Below, piece by piece: positions 61,450-64,000 of a stretch of 64,000 nt of DNA. Positions within the stretch are counted from its first letter, which is position 1; each line of letters starts with the position of its first letter. Made by a program: the position numbers and the translations under genes. The stretch is from Babylonia areolata. Its lineage: Eukaryota; Mollusca; Gastropoda; Neogastropoda; Buccinidae. The notes beneath the pieces were generated by a model. That model worked only from the letters and a program-made list of their open reading frames with translations, was not told where the DNA came from and ran no database searches. The DNA lies in NCBI RefSeq assembly GCF_041734735.1, contig NC_134878.1, forward strand, positions 17,915,202 through 17,979,201, given 5' to 3'.

Positions 61450-62672
61450 CATTATTATCATTATTGTTAAAATTATCATTATTATCATTATCATTTCATT
61501 ATTATCATTATCATCTATCTTATTTCATTTCACTTTTTTTCCTGGAGGCCTGACTATGCGCGTTGGGCTAAGTTGATGGTCTGGCATCTGCTTGGCAGAT
61601 GTGGTGTAGCTTATATGGATTCGTCCGAACGCAGTGACACCTCCTTGAGTAGCTTAACTAACCTGAACTAAGATGAAACAAACAAACAGGACAGGGAATG
61701 GAGGGATAAGGATAAGAGAGAACGAGAGAGAGAAAGAGAGACAGACAGAGACAGAGAGAACTCCATTAATCGTTCAGTTTAATCAGTAAAGCCACGGTCC
61801 GTTCTGAAGTACAGTACAGCAGTACAGTAAATATGAACAGTTCACACGGAACTGCATATTGGCTAATTTGATCAGTAATGTACCTGACAGAAAAGTATAC
61901 TGACTGTACATTGTACATAGTCCTCAAGGCCTGACTAAGCGCGTTGGGTTACGCTGCTGGTCAGGTATCTGCTTGGCAGATGTGGTGTAGCGTATATGGA
62001 TTTGTCCGAACGCAGTGACGCCTCCTTGAGCTACTGAAACTGAAACTGTACATAGTTGACTCAACAAAGGATAATGGTGCTCCACAGGCTTTAGACTCAA
62101 AAACATAATTACTCAAGGATAAAGACTAGACACTGCCAAGTCTCCCAATCTGTCCTTGGGGCAACAACAACAACAACAATAATAATAATAATAGGTGTTA
62201 TCCCAGTCATGATAAGAATAATGAAAGTAATCGCACGGAAAAAATACAAGACACAGCACATTGTGGTACATTCGCATCGTCATATACAGACAAGAAACAT
62301 TTAAATGCAAAGTCGAAAGACACGAACTAAATAGGTTATCACGGTTGGTGAATTAAACACATGCACATAATAAATTGGAAGTGGGAAAGGAGAGAGAGGG
62401 GGGGGGGGGATAGGGGCATACACATACATGCTCTCTCTTTCTGTCATACACACACACACGTACATACAAACAATCATCCCCCTCATCTCCCCCCCTCATC
62501 CCCCCCACACACATACCTACCCACCCTTACCACCACCACCACCACCACCACCACCCCACACACAGACGACTCACTTGTCCAGTCCCTCCCAGTACCAGGA
62601 CTGGCTGGCCAGATCACTACCATTGTTGTCGCCGTCCTCAATGCCAATCCCCAGTAGAGCGTACTCCGCCAT
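46996..62672 (-). CDS. PIK3R: Gene B: PI3-kinase regulatory subunit (p50/p55-like), 9 coding exons
   Basis: Joining 62575-62672, 60355-60447, 56626-56803, 52847-52972, 51928-52061, 50415-50591, 49838-49927, 48730-48843 and 46996-47215 gives 409 codons plus TAG. All junctions are GT/AG with consistent phases. Residues 26-122 form an SH2 (WYW start, FLVR 48-51, ending ELLYPVSK, identical to p85 at YPVSK). Residues 124-285 form the coiled-coil inter-SH2 that in this family binds p110, and 301-400 the second SH2 (FLVR 322-325, ending LDVCLTYPV). The start is the ATG at 62672, right after TGTTCCAG. The first SH2 has Lys33 in place of the alpha-A arginine. Gene A lies 22.8 kb downstream in the same direction with the same exon plan, so the two are tandem duplicates. 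They are strongly diverged (roughly a third identical over the N-terminal SH2 by eye), so the duplication is old or evolution is fast. Confidence 0.85.
47216..48729. other. Intron 8 of gene B
   Basis: No exon is supported. It contains a short tandem pair (GTAAGCGGAAACTGCAA... at about 47290 and 47350), a CA/ACC run at about 47770-47835, a poly-C tract at about 48205-48232, and a (CA)n at about 48334-48360. G-rich sequence at 48658-48692 lies about 38 bases from the exon 8 donor. Confidence 0.6.
48730..48843 (-). CDS. PIK3R: Gene B coding exon 8: first half of C-terminal SH2
   Basis: The acceptor is GACTGTGGCAG|GAACTGG and the donor ATTGC|GTCAGTG. The 114 bases encode NWSVVCGRPEAERILEQRD and GTFLVRPGSDGGYALSI. 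Arg307 is the alpha-A arginine and Arg325 the FLVR arginine. The donor was chosen so that phase 2 joins exon 9; the resulting peptide aligns with gene A and p85. Confidence 0.85.
49390..49640 (-). mobile_element. LINE C-terminal fragment (I/jockey-like) in intron 7 of gene B
   Basis: The minus strand encodes RLRTGHCRLNAHLFRKMKR and PTCSCFLEDQTPEHILQ, the post-RNase H terminal block seen in many molluscan LINEs, followed by HPLRKGLRDIIV. It is a short 3' remnant in the same orientation as the host gene. The remaining intron sequence on either side shows nothing else. Confidence 0.65.
49838..49927 (-). CDS. PIK3R: Gene B coding exon 7: end of inter-SH2 and linker
   Basis: The acceptor is TCCTTTTCAG|ACGGGTGG (position by phase) and the donor ACCCTGG|GTGAGGC. 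The 90 bases encode RVEERGLVKEYLDLLLKDQ and then KDVDLSHYDP. This aligns with the KTRDQYLMWLTQKG end of the p85 coiled coil and the acidic linker before the second SH2. In gene A this segment is fused with the following exon. Confidence 0.8.
49928..50414. other. Intron 6 of gene B
   Basis: CA and GA-rich tracts (about 50050-50165) and a CAGACAGA run (about 50230-50278) fill most of it. No exon is supported. Confidence 0.6.
50415..50591 (-). CDS. PIK3R: Gene B coding exon 6: inter-SH2 coiled coil
   Basis: The acceptor is GTCTTGCAG|TGTCGAG and the donor ACGCTT|GTGAGTG. The 177 bases encode residues 211-268, with MMHGRIATMKTRIDGVERE and LSQLETFHQQKAILSDL. From MHGRI onward it aligns with p85 IMHNYEKLKSRISEI with one gap, then without gaps. 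The positions of p85-alpha Asp560 and Asn564 read Lys254 and Ser258. Confidence 0.85.
50592..51927. other. Intron 5 of gene B
   Basis: A (GT)n tract of about 70 bases lies at 50762-50830 and a long CA/CAAT compound microsatellite at 51763-51921. No exon, SH2 or coiled-coil piece is visible between them. Confidence 0.6.
51763..51921. repeat. CA microsatellite, 159 bp, beside the exon 5 donor
   Basis: (CA)n with AATAACAC and CAACAC interruptions that recur at regular distance. It ends seven bases from the exon 5 boundary, so the donor reads CTTCAAG|GTGCAGTGTGTG. Confidence 0.95.
51928..52061 (-). CDS. PIK3R: Gene B coding exon 5: inter-SH2 coiled coil
   Basis: The acceptor is GTGCTCCCACAG|ACCATCC and the donor TCTTCAAG|GTGCAG. 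The 134 bases, phase 0 in and phase 2 out as in gene A exon 5, encode TIQQMKTMRTSLNTVMSLF, EEQLAALNTELSGDL and a serine-rich end. Confidence 0.85.
52188..52445. repeat. 50-bp minisatellite, five copies, upstream of exon 5
   Basis: The unit starts GTTTACTTGAAACTTATCAT and continues CTGCAGTCGACGTTATCTAT and CCTTTTTCAC. Copies begin near 52195, 52245, 52295, 52353 and 52406; the third and fourth are separated by extra T-rich sequence. It lies about 130 bases from the exon 5 acceptor. Confidence 0.9.
52727..52846. repeat. CA/CAGA microsatellite forming the exon 4 donor
   Basis: (CA)n with an internal (CAGA)n run at about 52776-52804. It ends exactly at exon 4, so the donor reads ATTGCAG|GTGTGTGCG. 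Confidence 0.9.
52847..52972 (-). CDS. PIK3R: Gene B coding exon 4: start of inter-SH2 coiled coil
   Basis: The acceptor is TCTCTTATCGCAG|CCGG. The 126 bases are phase 0 at both ends and encode residues 124-165, with SMIDILTHNLLKRLVLRNKD and LANEQYSNHIKQRKL. Leucine heptads are visible. It corresponds to gene A exon 4 (41 codons). Confidence 0.85.
54011..54141 (+). mobile_element. SINE family B, 3' portion
   Basis: Carries CGAAAACGGAGTATGGCTGC, CATACACGTAAAAGCCCACT, CGAGTGAACGTGGGAGTTGC and a GAAGAGGAAGACGAAG tail. The first block matches the element at 43060 on the other strand. Confidence 0.7.
54930..55770 (+). mobile_element. LINE 3' portion (CR1/Rex1-like) with tail
   Basis: The plus strand encodes, across several registers, AVHAFVLTRVDHCHCLLAG, ARLICIASKFDHVSPLLQS and IHWLPFRIE. 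This is the same block found in the LINE at 14930 but from a different, more decayed copy. The 3' end holds TATAAAGTGCTATATAATTA followed by AAATAAATAA. Confidence 0.7.
56626..56803 (-). CDS. PIK3R: Gene B coding exon 3: second half of N-terminal SH2
   Basis: The acceptor is TTTTCCTACACAG|GAGG and the donor TCCAAG|GTAACGG. The 178 bases encode residues 65-123, with RRDKIRNIRILRGEDGGFGV, FTEVSDLILYLMNHPRILRA and VELLYPVSK. It is one codon shorter than the matching exon of gene A. Confidence 0.9.
57040..57213 (-). mobile_element. Possible MULE/ZSWIM-type N-terminal domain fragment
   Basis: A minus-strand frame starting at 57213 reads MEFVEGASFPSYNEFDTAV, KAFCEETCQVFVW and then a basic KKGIRKYKLPIGKR. 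The SYNEF...FCEET...F pattern resembles the FAR1/ZSWIM3-type domain found in Mutator-like transposases and domesticated relatives. The rest of the frame does not continue the similarity. It lies in intron 2 of gene B. Nearby (56850-56950) a CTATTCCGCCGACGGTCGGG motif is repeated. Confidence 0.35.
57214..58560. other. Intron 2 of gene B, left part
   Basis: No exon is supported. A (CA)n lies at about 57633-57667 and a (GT)n at 57937-57955. A retroposon-like tail, TATAGCGCTATATAAAAAAA, lies at about 58401-58420. Confidence 0.5.
58560..60305. repeat. TACAGTGCA/ACAGTATTG low-complexity array, 1.7 kb
   Basis: Variable 16-25 bp units such as CACAGTATTGTACAGTGCAG recur more than 80 times without spacers. 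The units are built from GTAC, TGCA and CAGTATTG words and contain self-complementary TGTACA and TGCA cores. No stop occurs in several frames, hence open frames of up to 372 codons; they are not taken as genes. Small islands of the same words occur at 61205-61250 and 61808-61832. Confidence 0.95.
60355..60447 (-). CDS. PIK3R: Gene B coding exon 2: first half of N-terminal SH2
   Basis: The acceptor is GTGTGTGTGTGCAG|GGAGG and the donor GTCGTCAG|GTAGCG. The 93 bases encode EEANRILMAKTHGHFLVRD and SGDYTLVV. The upstream pyrimidine tract is replaced by (TG)n. Length and phases equal gene A exon 2. Confidence 0.9.
60448..60560. repeat. CA/CG microsatellite at the exon 2 acceptor
   Basis: (CA)n with CGCACGCATGCATGCCCGCC inside, then more (CA)n. 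It starts two or three bases from the AG of the exon 2 acceptor. Confidence 0.9.
60885..61055 (+). mobile_element. SINE family B, degenerate copy
   Basis: Carries diverged versions of the family blocks: CAGTGGGTTATGGAAACACA, GTGAAAGCCCACGCG and a CCAACGAACTTCGAAGAAAA end. Confidence 0.5.
61533..61671 (-). mobile_element. SINE family A copy
   Basis: Minus-strand copy with AGCTACTCAAGGAGG-type head (CTCCTTGAGTAGCTTAAC on plus), GCATCTGCTTGGCAGATG and a plus-strand T-rich tail. It lies 250 bases from another copy in the same orientation. Confidence 0.8.
61921..62048 (-). mobile_element. SINE family A copy
   Basis: Minus-strand copy, very close to those at 11371 and 29022 (CAAGGCCTGACTAAGCGCG to CGCCTCCTTGAGCTACTG on plus). 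Confidence 0.8.
62575..62672 (-). CDS. PIK3R: Gene B coding exon 1 with start codon
   Basis: ATG follows directly on TGATGTGGATGTTCCAG, which can act as an acceptor (TGACTAAT branch-like motif 26 bases upstream), so an untranslated exon probably lies further right. The leader is MAEYALLGIGIEDGDNNG followed by SDLASQSWYWEGLD, the SH2 opening. The donor is GGACAA|GTGAGTC, phase 2. Confidence 0.8.
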
Positions 62673-62701
62673 CTGGAACATCCACATCAGTATTAGTCAT
62701 A

Positions 62702-62703
<2 letters not shown>

Positions 62704-62780
<77 letters not shown>
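62704..62780. repeat. GT microsatellite, 77 bp, just upstream of gene B exon 1
   Basis: A pure (GT)n on the plus strand, so (CA)n on the gene B transcript strand, starting about 30 bases from the ATG. Confidence 0.95.
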
Positions 62781-62781
<1 letters not shown>

Positions 62782-62912
62782 CGTCTGATACATTCAATAC
62801 CTACTACAATCGTCTTGACGTAATTTAAGATGTTTAAACTGAAAATGTTTAGGTTTAAATGGCTGCCTGGAAAACCGAGGTAAAGCCCCTACAAGCCCGA
62901 CGTGGGTTTCGC

Positions 62913-62945
<33 letters not shown>

Positions 62946-62973
62946 CTCACACACACGCACACACACACACACA

Positions 62974-63008
<35 letters not shown>

Positions 63009-64000
63009 GCTCTCTCTCTCTCTCACATATGAAAGGAGAGACCAAGCGGCAACCAATCAACAAATACCGTGTTTGTGGTACCGAGCAAGAGAGAGAGAAA
63101 GAGAGAGCGACAGACATACAGAAACACACACATAACAACGATACAAAACAAAACAGGCATACCCACCTCCTCAATCGTGACCGATCCAAAGTTGCACAGA
63201 AACACACCCCACAACCCACTTCACACACACACACACACACAGACGTCCACCTTAAACCGTGCTCTGAGCCGAAAACATTCCGGCAAGCGTTTCGAGCATA
63301 CCCACGGTTCTACCCTCCGCTCCTTTCAATTTCCAGCTGGGCTGACTCACAAAGTGAGCTACTTAAAATAAAAAAATTAAAAAAAAAGTGTCAGTGCGAC
63401 ACTCACGAAAAGGATTTTTCCTCGTCTTCTGTCTCCTTACACTTCACTTCTTTCAAACTGCATGTACAGTGGCTGTGCTGAAATACAGTGGCTTGTCAGT
63501 AATGCTGGTGTCGTGGAGAGATGCGAACAAAAGCGACACAGAAAAGAACGCGAGCGTCCACAGAACGTCGTTGAGAGACTGTGACCAGCTGACAGAGACA
63601 GAGCGTGCACGTACATTAACTCAGAATTAAGGTTCCGGGTTTGCTGCTTTTTAAAGCTGCTTTCACCCATGTGGTGACTGATACTTCGTAGAGTAGCAAT
63701 GAACACACACTGTGCGCACACACGCACGCAACCTCCCCCACCCTCCCCCAAACATACATGTGTAGAAATTTGTTTTGTTGTTGTTTGTTTGTTTTTTTTA
63801 TTTGCTGCCATCTGCACCATTTCAGTGGCATTACTCCCAAGTCGCTCATTTAGATTCCCCCATACACGGCCACACCCGGGTTCGTCAGTAACAGTTCAGC
63901 GTCGGAAGTCCGCAAGGAACCATTGATGGTAGGTTGCCAGGAGGCCACACACCAGAGGAGACCCTGCACTGCTGCTGAGTCACTTCGGTGGTGTTCAGTG
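62781..64000. other. Upstream flank of gene B
   Basis: A CA/CT microsatellite cluster lies at about 62913-63025 and a (CA)n at 63222-63242. From about 63820 to the end the sequence (ATTTAGATTCCCCCATACAC, GCACTGCTGCTGAGTCACTT) resembles a dispersed repeat I recall from snails, without a second copy here. No exon or promoter can be recognised. Confidence 0.35.

Larger units (their letters stand above)
60561..62574. other. Intron 1 of gene B
   Basis: Holds SINE copies (listed), (GT)n tracts at 61258-61312 and 61384-61446, an ATTATC run to about 61515, and CACCAC/C-rich sequence at about 62470-62560 next to the exon 1 donor. An inverted repeat (TAATTTGTCGTTAT against ATAACGACAAATTA) lies at about 60771-60820. 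No exon is supported. Confidence 0.6.

Noticed and set aside
7290-62672. One giant gene with four SH2 domains
   Set aside because: Gene B ends in its own TAG after a complete C-terminal SH2, and gene A has its own ATG in good context 22.8 kb further on. Both have a full single-protein layout.

Overview
The window reads as eukaryotic, repeat-rich genomic DNA from a marine mollusc, most likely a caenogastropod snail. It has intron-split genes with GT/AG boundaries, very abundant (CA)n/(TG)n microsatellites, several minisatellites, LINE remnants and tRNA-derived SINE families that I recognise from snail genomes. The species call is inference. No bacterial operons, rRNA or CRISPR are present.

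The main content is two genes on the minus strand, head to tail. Each encodes a short PI3-kinase regulatory subunit of the p50/p55/p60 type: N-terminal SH2, coiled-coil inter-SH2, C-terminal SH2, with no SH3 or RhoGAP part visible. Gene A (24175 down to 7290) has 8 coding exons and predicts 447 residues. Gene B (62672 down to 46996) has 9 coding exons and predicts 409 residues. I assembled both by hand from splice sites. Intron phases agree at every junction and the exon plan is shared, except that one exon of A (8794-9000) corresponds to two exons in B. Both products start with M-A-E, and all four SH2 domains keep the FLVR arginine. Such proteins hold and restrain a class IA p110 catalytic subunit and bring it to phosphotyrosine sites at the membrane.

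The region from 1 to 7.3 kb holds a CA-bearing satellite, two LINE fragments, and the last two exons of an unrecognised plus-strand gene (4289-4463 and 4943-5050, AATAAA near 5659) that converges on gene A. Gene A occupies 7.3-24.2 kb. Its introns are crowded with tandem arrays, and two of these have copied a 3' splice site together with the start of the next SH2 exon. The 24.2-47 kb stretch between the genes holds an LTR-element fossil, a possible solo LTR, SINEs, a TTAA-flanked MITE, a 36-bp minisatellite and many microsatellites. I see no coding gene there, although untranslated first exons of gene A may lie in it. Gene B occupies 47-62.7 kb, with LINE pieces, a possible MULE/ZSWIM-like fragment and a 1.7-kb low-complexity array in its introns. 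The last 1.3 kb upstream of gene B is microsatellite and probable repeat.
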